NCBI GenBank assembly: GCA_022497155.1
Contig: MU385721.1
Span: 1-64,000, forward strand
Origin: Whalleya microplaca
Lineage: Eukaryota; Ascomycota; Sordariomycetes; Xylariales; Xylariaceae
Direction of reading: 5' to 3'
Length of the DNA: 64,000 nt
Of the stretch, positions 1 to 10,654 are shown piece by piece. The position numbers and the translations under genes are program-made. Every line of letters starts with the position of its first letter. The stretch's first letter is position 1. The notes under the pieces were generated by a model. The model ran no database searches. It had not been told where the DNA came from and was given only the letters and a program-made list of their open reading frames with translations.

Positions 1-10
1 GATAGCCACA

Positions 11-175
11 GCTATCAGCAGCAGCAGGTCAGGTCAGGTGACCTCCCTGTAAGCCTCCCTAGCAGCTGACAGCAGGTGACAGCAGGTCAGCAGGTCACAG
101 CAGGTGACAGCAGGTCAGCTAGCCACAGCTAGCAGCAGCAGCAGCAGCAGCAGCTGACAGCCTCCCTTGCTGCTG
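11..175. repeat. CAG/CAGGT-rich short tandem repeat
   Basis: Imperfect tandem units built from CAGCAGGT, GACAGCAGGT and CAGCAG run through this stretch. No open frame or splice logic was recognised. It is a microsatellite-like tract at the window edge, so its true extent to the left is unknown. Confidence 0.7.
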
Positions 176-1025
176 AAGGTGACATTCAAGTGATGAGGTG
201 TATCAGGGTGTAAAAAGGTGTCATCCGATATCGTCATCCATACAAATTGTATACGTGTCAATAGCTGGCTACATCCAGCCACATACCAAGCACAATCAGC
301 TTGTTATCGTTGCCTATGTAAAATGGACAGGTTTGTATGCAAAAACATACGGTCTGGTATCTCTGGTATTATCGCGCTCTGTATTTCTGGTGTCCTGGTA
401 TATAAAAAAAAAAGAAAATTCGTAAATCGTGGGTAATAAGTGACGTGGATGTAATATATGAATAAAGCAGCTGGCTGGCTATCGATCGAGCATATGGCTT
501 AGTTCGATTTGTATGGGAGACAGGTGGCTATCGGACGAAAAAAATGATCCGCGTGCGATTTGTCGGATAAAGATAAAGTGAGTTCGACAGTAGATATACT
601 TCAAGTAGCTATTGCTGGTGAATTCTGTGCCTCCGTGACGTGTGATACAAAAAGGACTGTTTTGCTCGATTAATTAGAAGGCAAGGAAGTTGAGGCCTAT
701 CCGGGGGAGCCAAATGTCTTGGGACAGGGTGTCGGGGTAAAGCGAAAGTGAGATATCAAGTTAAAAATAAGTGTATATTAGCTGCCAGAGCTGTATGTGT
801 GACTATTTAGTGATATCTATTATTGTCTGTAAAAAAAAAGTGAAGGAGATGTGAGGGAAAAGGTCAGCTAAATATAGGTATGTGATCCACTGTAAAATGC
901 CCTGTGGAGTGCCCTGTGGATACCCTGTGAAGTGCCCTGTGGAATGCCCTATGACGTGGCTCCAGGGGCTTCTAGTGGCTTTTAAGCTGCTGTCAATACC
1001 CGTAATCCCCTGCCCCATAACAATA
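176..1025. other. Non-coding sequence with a small minisatellite
   Basis: No gene is supported; the open frames here are short, overlapping and mostly begin with non-ATG codons. The only structure seen is a run of about five imperfect 11-13 nt units containing GCCCTGTGGA at about 899-955. Base composition shifts to strongly AT-rich just after this stretch. Confidence 0.5.
899..955. repeat. Minisatellite, about five GCCCTGTGGAN units
   Basis: Units reading GCCCTGTGGAGT, GCCCTGTGGATA, CCCTGTGAAGT, GCCCTGTGGAAT and GCCCTATGACGT follow one another directly. They differ by point changes and 1-2 nt length changes. Confidence 0.6.
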
Positions 1026-3860
1026 TTTCCCGCTTTTACTAATTTTTTTTTTTTTTTTCTTTCGCGTATTAATATAATTTAAATATACTGGTTTTATTAA
1101 TTATAACATTAATAATAATTATACCCTCGTTTTTATTACCCGTAAAATATATAAGTATATATACCGTAACTAATAATATAAATAAACTTAATTTCTCTTA
1201 ATAATAACTTTTATTATCACCGTACATAAGAGTTAATTTTTAACATTACTTAAGATAATGCTCGATATTTTTATACCCGAATTTACGGCTAGCCTTAATT
1301 ATATCGCTATCTCGCGTTATAAAACGTTAAAAAGCATTATATTTAATGTTTTTTTCGCTTTAAATCGCTTTCGGCGTTTTAAAAATAAAGCTGCGGTTAC
1401 TTACGCGGAAAATTAAAAACAATAAACTACTTAAAAAGTTTAAGACTATATTATCTGCTTTTGTTTATTTTTATCTGTTAGGCGGATGATTTATATTATA
1501 AACTAAAGTGAGTGATAATATAAAAAATAAAAAAGAAATAAAAGGAAATAAAGGTAAATAATTATTATTATAATCTATATTATTAATAAACTTATAACTA
1601 TATTATTTATTATTACATTTATAAATTAATAAATAGTTTAATAAATTTTCTAATTTATTTATAAACTATTTAATTATATAAGTGTATTAATATCTCGAAA
1701 CTACCGTACTTAAAGGCTTTTAAACTTTATATAATATATTAAATTTAGTAAAGTATTATCTCGCGCGAATTAAATTTTACCTAAGCTATAATAAATATAA
1801 AGTAATAAATAAAAATTCCCTTTATATTTATCTTAAAATTTCCGTTACTTATTTATCCTCGCTATTTACGTCGTTTATTTTTCGACACTTTTACAGGTTA
1901 GAATTATTTTAGCCGGTTACAAATAATTGACTTACGGATATAAACCGATTAATTAAAGTTGCCTTTAGTTATAGCGTTAATATAAAAAGCCTCGCTATAG
2001 CCGTAATATAAGCTTAGATTTCTGGTTTAACTTAGGTAAATATAGCTTAAATTAGTAAATTAATTAAGTCTTTTTTCTTTAGTTTCTCCGAAACAAAATA
2101 CTTTTTAATATACGTAATAATAGTGTTATAAAATTACTCGGAATTTATAAATTCGGCTATAATATTTATAATTTATCCTTTTATTTAACTTTTGTTTATA
2201 GCTAACGCGTTACTTTATTTAAGCTTATTTTTTATTGCTTATATCTTTTTTTTCATAGTTTATATTTAGATTTATATCGCTATTATATTATATTTATTTT
2301 CGGTCAAGTTATAAAAACGTTTTAAAATATTATATAAGCGATTATTTAAATAGTTTTTAACGTTATTTACTTTATTATTTAAACGGGTTTTAACGTTATT
2401 TACTTTATTATTTAAATTAATTTTAATTTCGTTTATTTTTTAATTTAAAGCCTTTATTTCCTTTTTTAAAAGGTTTTTTATATTTTTAGCTAACGTATTA
2501 AATTTTTTTCGAAACTTCGCTAAAAATTTAACAGACTTTAGCTTTTTATAAAAATATAAAGCGATTATATTATATTTATTATCGACTTTTATAATAGCCT
2601 TTTTTATAATAATATTTTAGGACTATATAAAATTATCGATAAAAATTAAAATTAAATTTTCGATTATATCGGTTAAATAATTTGATTTTAGTAGTGGCTT
2701 AATTTAAACTTAATAATTAATATATATATATAAAAATTTTAATAAAAGCTAAAGGTAGCTTTAAGTTTTAACTTAAGCTACCTAATTAATAGTTTTTATT
2801 ATCGCTCGTTTAAGCTCGTCATAAATATCCCAGAATTTATATAGCTTACCTTTATTATTATAAGGGCTATATAATAAGTAGTTAAGCTGTATATTATGTA
2901 ATTTTTTTACGATATTTTTAGAAATATTTCCGAAGCCTTTTTTAGCGTCGCTATAAAAGCGGATAATATATAATTACTCTTATATTAAAACTAAAATAAA
3001 AGCTTTTTTAATATTATTAAATTTTATAAACTTTTTAATAATATTTTCCTTTATTATAATACTAGTTTTAATTATAATTACGATATTATTTAATTATATA
3101 CGTACTTTTTTATATATTAATAATTTTATTAGAGTTATTTTTGGCATAATAAAAGTTAAATAATTAATTACTTTATTTTAGTTATAATATAGCAAGATAA
3201 GAAATATTTCGACTACTTTCGCTTAATATTTCTTACTTATATTAGCGCCTTTAATTAGTTTTTAATTACTTTTTCCGTAAGTTTAGAAATAGTTACATTT
3301 TTTATTTAGTAAATTAAAACGGTCGTTTTTTATTCGTTTAATTACCGCCGTTTGCTTTTTATAAAGATTATTTAATTTTTATTTATATAAGACGATACCT
3401 TTAATAAAAAAGGTATCTAGTTTAGGAGTCGGCCGGGTAAAAAGCTTACATTTTATTTTAGTATCGATATTAATGCCAGTGCTTATAGCACTAGCTGCTG
3501 TGCCAGTATTATTAGCTATTATGTTAGTAGCGTTGGCTACTGTGCTACTCGCATTGCTTATTATACCGGTAGTATTAGCTGGCGTGCTAATGGCATTAAG
3601 GTTAGCTATTACTAGTTATAGTGTACGTTTCGTTTGCTTTTATATAATGTTAATAAATTAACGATACTAATAAATTAGTAATGCTAAAAAATTGGTATTT
3701 CGGTCCAAGAGTTAAGGATATAAACGGTTGGAAGTAGTAGGCGAGTTATACGTATTTTCCGATATCAATTTATAAAAACGGCAGGTATTTACCTAATGTT
3801 TTAGATAGTAACGACCTTTATTTCTGTCTAATACGCAAAATTTAATAATGTACAATGTCT
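1026..3860. mobile_element. AT-rich island, probable RIP-degraded transposon relic
   Basis: This 2.8-kb block is overwhelmingly A/T with very many TA steps, unlike the GC-balanced sequence around it. Every frame is broken repeatedly by TAA and TAG. On the minus strand, short stretches still look like decayed coding sequence, for example the stretch upstream of about 2780-2900 and a 60-70-codon open stretch at about 3390-3600. The family cannot be named from what is left: no reverse-transcriptase or transposase motif is readable. Repeat-induced point mutation (C to T, mainly at CpA) is the usual cause of such islands in Pezizomycotina; that origin is inferred. The hydrophobic plus-strand frame at 3473-3661 is a low-complexity reading of this island, not a gene. 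Confidence 0.6.
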
Positions 3861-4097
3861 TACACAACTTTCGGATGCTGATCTCGTCTGTCTCGAGGGC
3901 ACTTTTTTTGCAATATACCTCTTATTTTAATCCTTACGCGGTGGCTGCATGATATAACGCCTCTGACGTTAGTGGTGTTATGGTGTAAGAAGTACTAAAA
4001 TACTTCGTCTTCGTGTAACTGTCCTTGAGGCGTACGAGTGGCTTGCAAGCAAGTGGCTTGTAAGGTAGGCGAACGGGGCGCGCGGTGGGCGAAATCA

Positions 4098-4127
4098 AAA
4101 ATCAGTAGTGCGCAGCACTCTGATTTT
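4098..4127. repeat. Short hairpin, 13-14 bp arms
   Basis: Left arm 4098-4111 (AAAATCAG, one unpaired T, AGTGC) pairs with right arm 4115-4127 (GCACT, CTGATTTT), leaving a 3-nt loop. It lies 9 nt from a second, longer-looped inverted repeat. Confidence 0.7.
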
Positions 4128-4136
4128 CAACGTATC

Positions 4137-4184
4137 AAGTTGGGAAAGGTGACATGGACGCCAGGTTCAAACCTTTCCCAACTT
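4137..4184. repeat. Perfect 14-bp inverted repeat with 20-nt spacer
   Basis: AAGTTGGGAAAGGT at 4137-4150 is the exact reverse complement of ACCTTTCCCAACTT at 4171-4184. Perfect 14-bp arms are unlikely by chance. It could be a MITE-like relic, a transposon terminus or a regulatory hairpin; nothing in the sequence decides which. Confidence 0.75.
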
Positions 4185-4754
4185 AGCTTTATCCTTAAAG
4201 CTACCGGGCATTTTAACAGGTGATAGAAGGGAAACAACCGCAGGTCTCTCTATATCTCATTGAAGTTAATACCGAGGCTTCAAATGTGCAATATAAGATT
4301 GAGGACTACTTCCTGTTCAATAACGCGTTGGCGCATAGGCTATTGGTAGAGGTGCTAGGCCCATTAAGAAAGGCCCCAACCCATGCCCCATTGCTAACAG
4401 CAATCACACCTCTCGAGATATCTGAACTTTGACTATGTGATAGCTCTATAGTTCCTGTGCTATCTAACTGTCTACCGAAAGGCCTGGAGGACCCAACAAA
4501 ACTAAAGGTTCGGATGAAGTACACCCTGAGTCCTTGGATATACTATACTACCTCGAAGATTATCGGACATATTCACATCACCTATTTGACAGCAGCACTA
4601 CGTTCCCAATACACCCTGGAATTTGAGATTTATGGTTAACGTTTTCGTCAATTCGTTGCTCTTTTGTATATACATGATCTAACGCAGATCACCCTAGCCA
4701 GTTGGTGTCTATATCTAAACGCAGTAATGGGTATATACCGTCTTGCTGTCACAA

Positions 4755-6239
4755 TTAGACAGCGCTTCTAATACTCAGATTGTCCTCCCTGAAGATCAAA
4801 AGAGCTAGCTTATGTCTCACGAAAAGGCCAAACAGGCCGACCAGCATCTGCATGACCGTGATTTCCTTCGCCAGCGTATCCTCCCGCATGGGGCCTCTCC
4901 AGACGAGCCAGAGGTTGAGAATGGTGAAGTTGCTCGTCTCCTCGATCCGACCTTCCTTATCTTCTTTGATGCGCAGCAGCTTGAACTGCGCCAGCAGCCG
5001 TAGCGCCCGCTCGATGATGGGGCGAGGCTGCTTGTCCTTCTCCCACTTCGTGACGCTGGGCTCCAGTAGGCCGGTCCGCGCGTTGAAATGCGGCAGGCGA
5101 TGACGTGGGCACGGGATCAGCCCGAAGAGCTGAGGCGTGCTGTAGACAAAATTGAAGACCTGCGGTACCAGGAGCAGGATGAGGGTCTTCGAGAAATGAC
5201 CAAGGATACTAACCACCACGAATACCATGCCGGCAAAGTAACAGTAGGTGTCACCAACGAACACGCGGGCGGGATACCAGTTATGGATCAGGAGCGCAAA
5301 GCTCACGCCTAAGAAGGGGAGAAGGAAGAAAAGGGAGAACAAGTGCGAGTCGGTCGCGGGATGCGGATACGGCGTGAGGATATAGAGCGCATCGTTGAAG
5401 GCGAGGAGAAGCGCAATAACGATGCTCTGGCTAACCTCAATGCCATTGATGCCGGCGAGGATGTTGATACTGTTTGGGCTGAAGATGCAGAAGGCTGCCA
5501 TATAACCATAGTAGAGTATACCCAGGTCCACCAGCTCGCGACCTATGTAAGGCTGGAGAAAGGTAGGTAGCACGATTGAGGTTACGCCGAAGTCAATGAA
5601 GTAGATGACAAGAAGCGGGATGGATGCGAATGCCGGGATGAAGAACTTGTGACGCCATCGGATATCGAACAGATCGTCGCCAATGCCGAGGAGGGTTATT
5701 GACTGGAGAGAAATAATGGCAGACAAGAAGGAGGCTAGCTATAAAGTCAAGAAAGTTAGTCTAGTACTCTCAATGGTAGGTATAAATTGGGTTGCTTGCT
5801 TGCTTACCTTGCTATGCGGGAACCTATGCAGCAACCTTCCTTTCTGCACGAACTCGACATTCATTACCACATCACGGTTTCCACCACCACTAGTAGCGAC
5901 CACAATGTCCTTGTAGAAGGGGAAAGGAATGAAGGCGATGATGATCAAGAGGTAGACAATGGCGCATATTCCCCCCATACACTCGGGCAGGTAGTGACTG
6001 TTGTTCACCTTCGATAGATCGCGACCCTTCAATCCGGCCTTGATGAAAGTGGGACCGAGCCATCTGATCATCGAATAACTGGAGGCGAATGCGAGGCCAC
6101 TGAGGGCCAGGGACGCCACCAAAGGTTCGCCTTCGCCATCGAAAGCTCGTACGAGGACAGCAGCGCAGACCAGGACGAGGGCGCTGAGGTAGAGGGTCTC
6201 ATTACGCGACAATGCGGCGGACGGCATTGTGTTGGACAT
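4755..6239 (-). CDS. ALG7: UDP-GlcNAc:dolichyl-phosphate GlcNAc-1-phosphotransferase
   Basis: This enzyme catalyses the first committed step of N-glycan precursor assembly at the ER membrane, transferring GlcNAc-1-phosphate to dolichyl phosphate. Two exons are seen: 6239-5808 and 5738-4755, split by a 69-nt intron with GTAAGC donor and TATAG acceptor, joined in phase 0. The product is 471 residues, the normal eukaryotic length. Family signatures across the join include GDDLFDIRWRHK and NGIEVSQS, plus NWYPARVFVGDTYCYFAGM in the cytoplasmic active-site region, and about ten hydrophobic segments are visible. The start is the first in-frame ATG (MSNTMPSAA). It is transcribed divergently from the MFS gene. 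Confidence is high that this is DPAGT1/Alg7. Confidence 0.95.
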
Positions 6240-7416
6240 GTTCGAAGTGGCGCATCGTACCCTGCTGGGTGGGAAGAATCGGGGTTCAGAGAGTTCACGG
6301 TCGGCGGTAGGGTTGTCACATTAGAGTCGGTGGTGACGAAGTGCGTCGTGGCCTTTTTAAAGGAAATAAGGCTGAAGAACAGCCTGGTGTTTTTTGGTGT
6401 TGGGAAAAAAGAGGGACAAAAGCCAGAAAAGCCCACTGAAAGAATATGCCGATCCGCCAACGCCAATCACATGCATGTCGCAAAAGACTACTATAAAGAT
6501 CATCCAATCAGGTATCGATACGAGCCTACTCGGAAGCTTGATGAGGAAACGCCGGAAACACTGGTGGGGCAAGTAAGACCCTGACTGCCTGAGTCCCGAT
6601 GATGAACGTCGCTGCCTTCTTATTAGATAGTACGAAGTACATGGACACAGAGATGAAAATATCTTATGTAATTAATATATGCTTCTACTACGGAATGCTC
6701 ATCTCTCATATTTGAATTATACATCTTGTTTCAATTTATATGCTTACGCATTGTACGTGGATTCTCAACACGACCCTACGCCCGGAGGCCTGATGATATC
6801 TACCTACTGGTACATTTGCCCATTAGCCAATGATGCCTTGCATGGTAGGGGTACCAACTCAAGGTTTCGGTGATTCCAAATATCTGGAGTCACTCTACAG
6901 TTTATGCATAACTGTATCTGCCCATCAATTTATACTAGATCTAGGGACCTAGGATCCTAGGGACCTGAGCTGCAAGATTCACATTACTCACTTGCAGGTA
7001 TTACTGACAAGCTTCAGCGGCGTATTGAGCATTAAGATTGACCACGATGTTTCTGTCACTGAGAGCAAGCGTGTTAGTTAGTGAATGGTAGAATCGGGCG
7101 AGCAAGAAAGATTTGAACGGTCAGGTTATTATACCTACCGCAAGCATGACCGATATACCAAGGCAAAGGTTGAGAGGCACCCTTCGGCATTGATGAAGCT
7201 TTCCATATATTTCAATTTTTACTTTGGTTTGAATGAGAACTTAGATGCTGCTTGCTAACTGTTCCCCAACGTCCTTGTCTATTCGGGTATATCTCAAGCA
7301 TTTTTACCTCTGAGCCCAATCGCCAGCTCCAAGAAGTCCTTCGACTTACAGAGCTTCCGTTATTGTATTAGGTGACTTGCGAGCCGAACACCATTTGCGG
7401 CTTAACCTCTGCTACC
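6240..7416. promoter_or_regulatory. Divergent intergenic region ALG7 / MFS transporter
   Basis: About 1.2 kb separates two divergently transcribed genes. No additional gene is supported; overlapping short frames at 6316-6873 lack homology and splice support. An 8-nt direct repeat, GGGACCT then AGGATCCTAGGGACCT, occurs near 6950-6966. A GTG-initiated in-frame extension of the transporter to 7372 is not used, because nuclear genes start at ATG. Confidence 0.45.
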
Positions 7417-9156
7417 ATGGCATCATCACAAGCAACCAGCGTAACATACAGCAACAGCCACTCTTCAAGATCAGACGAAGAAAAGGCCGTGGAACCTGAC
7501 GAGATCAAAAGCCATGAAGCCAAACGTGAGACAGGACCCGTCTACGTGATGCGGATGTCGCTTGCCCTGGATGGAGATCTGGAACGGACCCGGAGCCTCG
7601 TAAACAACGAACTATCTTCGGAAAAGCGACCAAAGCTGCCTAGCAAGCTCAGGCAGGCCATGGGAATCACTAGGCAAGCCAGCTTAAACAGCTTAACCGG
7701 GAAGAAGGCAGCGGTTGCGCCTAAGATCATCCCTCTGTCGGACCTGGAGAAATCCATCGTCGGCTGGGAAAGCCAGGAGGACCCCAAGATGCCCCTAAAC
7801 TTCTCTTCCACGAGGAAGTGGGTGCTGGTCTGGGCGCTCGCTGCCATCTCGTTCATGTCGCCCTTCTCGTCCTCCGTCCTGGCCCCGGCTATCCGCTATT
7901 TCAACGAGGAGTTCCAGAACACGAACGACACCAAGGGGCCTCTCCCCGTCAGCATCTACCTACTCGGGTACGCCGTCGGACCGTTATTTCTGGCGCCGCT
8001 TTCCGAGATCTATGGCCGCGCCTCCGTCCTCACGCTCTCGAACGTCTTCTTCTGCTTGTGGCACATCGGGTGTGCCCTGGCGCCGAGCTTGGACTTTCTC
8101 ATCGTCTTCCGCTTCTTCTCTGGCGTCGGCGGCAGCGGCTGCATGACGCTCGGGGGCGCCGTCATCGGCGATCTGTTCCCGATCGAGGGGCGCGGCGTCG
8201 CGCTTTCGACGTGGGCGCTCGGCCCGCTCGTGGGACCTACCTTAGGACCGCTCGTAGGCGCCTTCATCGCCGGGTCCATCGGGTGGCGCTGGGCGCCGTG
8301 GATCGTGCTCATCCCGTCCGCGGTCGTGACCCTGGTCCTGGCCCTGTGCCTCCCCGAGACGAACCACAAGGTGCTCATGCAGCGCAAGGTCGAGCGCGTG
8401 AGCCGGGAGCTCAGCCGGACGGACCTGCGAAGCTGCTACGAGCTCAGCGAGTCCGCCGAGACCACCTCGCAGACGGCCATCCTGCGCAACGGCTTCCTGC
8501 GGCCGCTGAAGATGCTCGCGTTCGCGCCGGCGATCCTGATCCAGTCGCTGTACGTGTCGTTCATCCACGGGACCGTGTACATCATGTACAACGCGATCCC
8601 GCCGACGTTCGAGACGGAGTACGGGTGGGACACGGGACTCACCGGGCTAGTGTTCATCTCGATTGGGTTGGGCTACATGGCGGGGCTGTACGGCTTCTCG
8701 AAGCGGTCGGACGCCACGGTCACGCGCCTGACGCGCGCCAACGGCGGCGTCTTCAAGCCCGAGTTCCGCCTGCCCATCATGGTCTGGTACGCGCTCGTGT
8801 GCCCCGTCTCCTTCTTCTGGTACGGGTGGACGGCCGAGAAGCACGTGCACTGGATTGTGCCCGTCGTCGGCCTGTTCCCGCTCGGCTTCGGCGTCATCGG
8901 CGTCTTCATGCCTACCCAGGCCTACATCATCGACGCCTACCCCTCCTACGCGGCCTCGGGCATCGCCGCCTTCACGGTGCTGCGGAGCGTCGTCGCTGCT
9001 TTCTTGCCTATGTGTGGTCCGGCGCTGTTTGGCAATATTGGGCTGGGTTGGGGAAACTCGGTGCTTGGGTTTATCTGTGTCGCTATGATCCCCGTCCCCA
9101 TCATCATATACAAGTTTGGTGAGAGGCTGAGGGAGAGGTATCCACTAAAGCTGTAG
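7417..9156 (+). CDS. MFS multidrug/polyamine transporter (DHA1 type)
   Basis: Single-exon gene of 579 residues starting at an ATG in good context (CTACCATGG). A cytosolic N-terminal tail of about 130 residues ends in the family hallmark WESQEDPKMPLNFSSTRKW. Twelve hydrophobic segments follow in two sets of six, with a long central loop near residues 310-360. TM2-3 carry GPLFLAPLSEIYGR, the DHA1 version of MFS motif A. TM4-5 carry FRFFSGVGGSGCMTLGGAVIGDLF and GPLVGPTLGPLVGAF. Members export drugs or polyamines by proton antiport at the plasma membrane (Flr1, Tpo1-like); the substrate here is unknown. No biosynthetic cluster genes adjoin it, so it is probably a general efflux pump. Confidence 0.9.
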   Translation: MASSQATSVTYSNSHSSRSDEEKAVEPDEIKSHEAKRETGPVYVMRMSLALDGDLERTRSLVNNELSSEKRPKLPSKLRQAMGITRQASLNSLTGKKAAVAPKIIPLSDLEKSIVGWESQEDPKMPLNFSSTRKWVLVWALAAISFMSPFSSSVLAPAIRYFNEEFQNTNDTKGPLPVSIYLLGYAVGPLFLAPLSEIYGRASVLTLSNVFFCLWHIGCALAPSLDFLIVFRFFSGVGGSGCMTLGGAVIGDLFPIEGRGVALSTWALGPLVGPTLGPLVGAFIAGSIGWRWAPWIVLIPSAVVTLVLALCLPETNHKVLMQRKVERVSRELSRTDLRSCYELSESAETTSQTAILRNGFLRPLKMLAFAPAILIQSLYVSFIHGTVYIMYNAIPPTFETEYGWDTGLTGLVFISIGLGYMAGLYGFSKRSDATVTRLTRANGGVFKPEFRLPIMVWYALVCPVSFFWYGWTAEKHVHWIVPVVGLFPLGFGVIGVFMPTQAYIIDAYPSYAASGIAAFTVLRSVVAAFLPMCGPALFGNIGLGWGNSVLGFICVAMIPVPIIIYKFGERLRERYPLKL

Positions 9157-10098
9157 ATGAGGGTTGATGTATATGTGCAAGAGGCGAATGGGTCAGCTGC
9201 AAGTCTTAGACGTGCCAAGCAAGAATTTATATATCAAGTAGGAGTCTGATGATTATATAGTACCATATCTCATAAATATGCATATTGGAAATGAACATTG
9301 AGGATTGCCGCATCATCGTCTCTGCCAAGCTAAATTCTTGCGAGGGGCCAGTGTTCATTACTCCTGACATGATGCACATCAGGTTTATATTTCCGTCTTA
9401 TATATACTGGCAGGGGACCTCGACATTCGAACTTCGCTTACGGGTCCTCAACTTTGCCCATATATTACCTAATGGGTACGTAATCACAGTTAAGTCTTTT
9501 AGCTCATGGCAAGAGACTATGTCCTGATATATAAGAATGATGGAGGCTTCGTAAACTACCGTACTAGCGGTGCTAAGTATCCTAATTGTCAGTCCCATCA
9601 TGCATAAAGACGGGATGAAGCTATGCATGGATAGAAAGGCTAGCATCCGGACACATGTATGCCATTAGCCACCGACTACAAGTATGGAAGATTGACTAAG
9701 CATAGGTCGATGAGATAAAACATTATCCTCCATAAGGATTTAATTTCGTATATGTTGAAGTAGCAGGCTATTCAAAATATAGTTATAATAATACTAGCTG
9801 TGTGTGTGGTTGGCTGGGATGGTTGTGCATATATATGTTTTTGTAAAGTCAAGTGGTGATAGCTTCACAAGCTACCTATTTAGCAAGCCAGTTAAAAGGC
9901 ATGATAAGGCAAGTGAGAATAGGCCTACAGCAAGGCGTGCAGCAATAGCTAGAACTTTGTCGCCTAGAAGGATACCACACGGAAGGCACGTTAGGGCAGT
10001 TGAGGGGAGCAACCACGAAATTGGCGGTACGTACCTACCGCAACTGCCCCGGAGTAAGGCATATAGATAATAATAACAGCTGATTCTTCCACGGGTAA
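9157..10098. other. Intergenic, nothing coding recognised
   Basis: This is the 3' flank of the transporter. An AT-rich stretch lies at about 9660-9860. GGCAGTTG near 9997 and CAACTGCC near 10041 could pair as an imperfect inverted repeat just upstream of the SINE-like element. The small overlapping frames at 9285-9646 on opposite strands have no support. Confidence 0.45.
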
Positions 10099-10301
10099 GA
10101 ATGCGTAAAACCACTTGGTGGCTCAGTGGTATTCTCTTCGGAGGTGCTATTGTAATATTTAAAGGTCCGGGTTCGACTCCTGGCGCATACCTTGCCCGCA
10201 ATTCCTAGGTGCCGCAAACGACGAAGTAAAACTCGCAGCCTCGAGGCTGTACGACGGATGGGTTTTCGTAGACCTCGGGGGCGCCCGAGGTTCAGCTTTT
10301 T
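10099..10301 (+). mobile_element. tRNA-headed SINE-like element (pol III promoter boxes)
   Basis: A pol III A box (TGGCTCAGTGG, 10119-10129) and B box (GGTTCGACTCC, 10170-10180) lie 40 nt apart inside a tRNA-like head. The head's ends GAATGCG (10099-10105) and CGCATAC (10184-10190) pair with one mismatch, and a T-arm CCGGG/CCTGG with a seven-base loop is formed. The D arm and anticodon arm cannot be folded properly, so this is not a working tRNA. About 110 nt of unrelated body follow, then a 7-bp GC hairpin (10273-10279 with 10284-10290) and a T5 run at 10297-10301 that could terminate pol III. That layout fits a SINE of about 200 bp. A decayed tRNA pseudogene is the alternative. Confidence 0.45.
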
Positions 10302-10654
10302 GATATTTTCCAACATTTAATTTTTTTACCATATCCCGTGCCCCAACTGCATTATCGTGACAGCAACCTTGAAGTTGAAGCTGACATCACGCATGAACTT
10401 CAATACCATCTATCACACCTTTTTTTTTTCTTTTTTTTTCTTTCCTGTCTCAAATAATAATGCAACTTGCAATATATTTTAAATACCTTGCCACATCATA
10501 ACCATTCTTAACTAAAGCATCGTCATATATGAGCCAGTACTACATGCACATCTATCCTCTCAGACATTATTAACGGGGTATCATAACACTGTACTCACTG
10601 AAAACCCAACTCTTTCATATACACCTACTTGCCTTCTCCCATGTTTCACTCGCA
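10302..10654. other. Intergenic, T-rich tract
   Basis: A pyrimidine tract of T9 C T9 C lies near 10421-10441. There is no gene. This is the 3' flank of SEH1. Confidence 0.5.

Larger units (their letters stand above)
3861..4754. other. Intergenic region with two neighbouring hairpins
   Basis: No coding sequence is supported. The notable content is a pair of inverted repeats at 4098-4127 and 4137-4184, described separately. The small frames at 4220-4640 have no recognisable similarity and no supported start. Confidence 0.45.

Noticed and set aside
1..175. CRISPR-like or telomeric repeat array
   Set aside because: Units are contiguous and variable with no unique spacers, and do not match TTAGGG.
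3473..3661. Hydrophobic 62-codon frame resembling a membrane peptide
   Set aside because: It is built from a GCTATTAGTGCT-like low-complexity repeat inside the AT-rich island and starts in degraded sequence.
7372..7416. Fifteen-codon N-terminal extension of the MFS transporter
   Set aside because: It would start at GTG; the first ATG, in a strong context, is at 7417.
7818..9122. 434-codon plus-strand frame inside the MFS gene
   Set aside because: It is a GC-rich shadow of the real frame: Arg/Pro/His-rich, no membrane segments, starting inside the gene.
10099..10190. Functional tRNA gene
   Set aside because: The A and B boxes and T-arm are present, but the D arm and anticodon arm do not pair and the acceptor has a mismatch.
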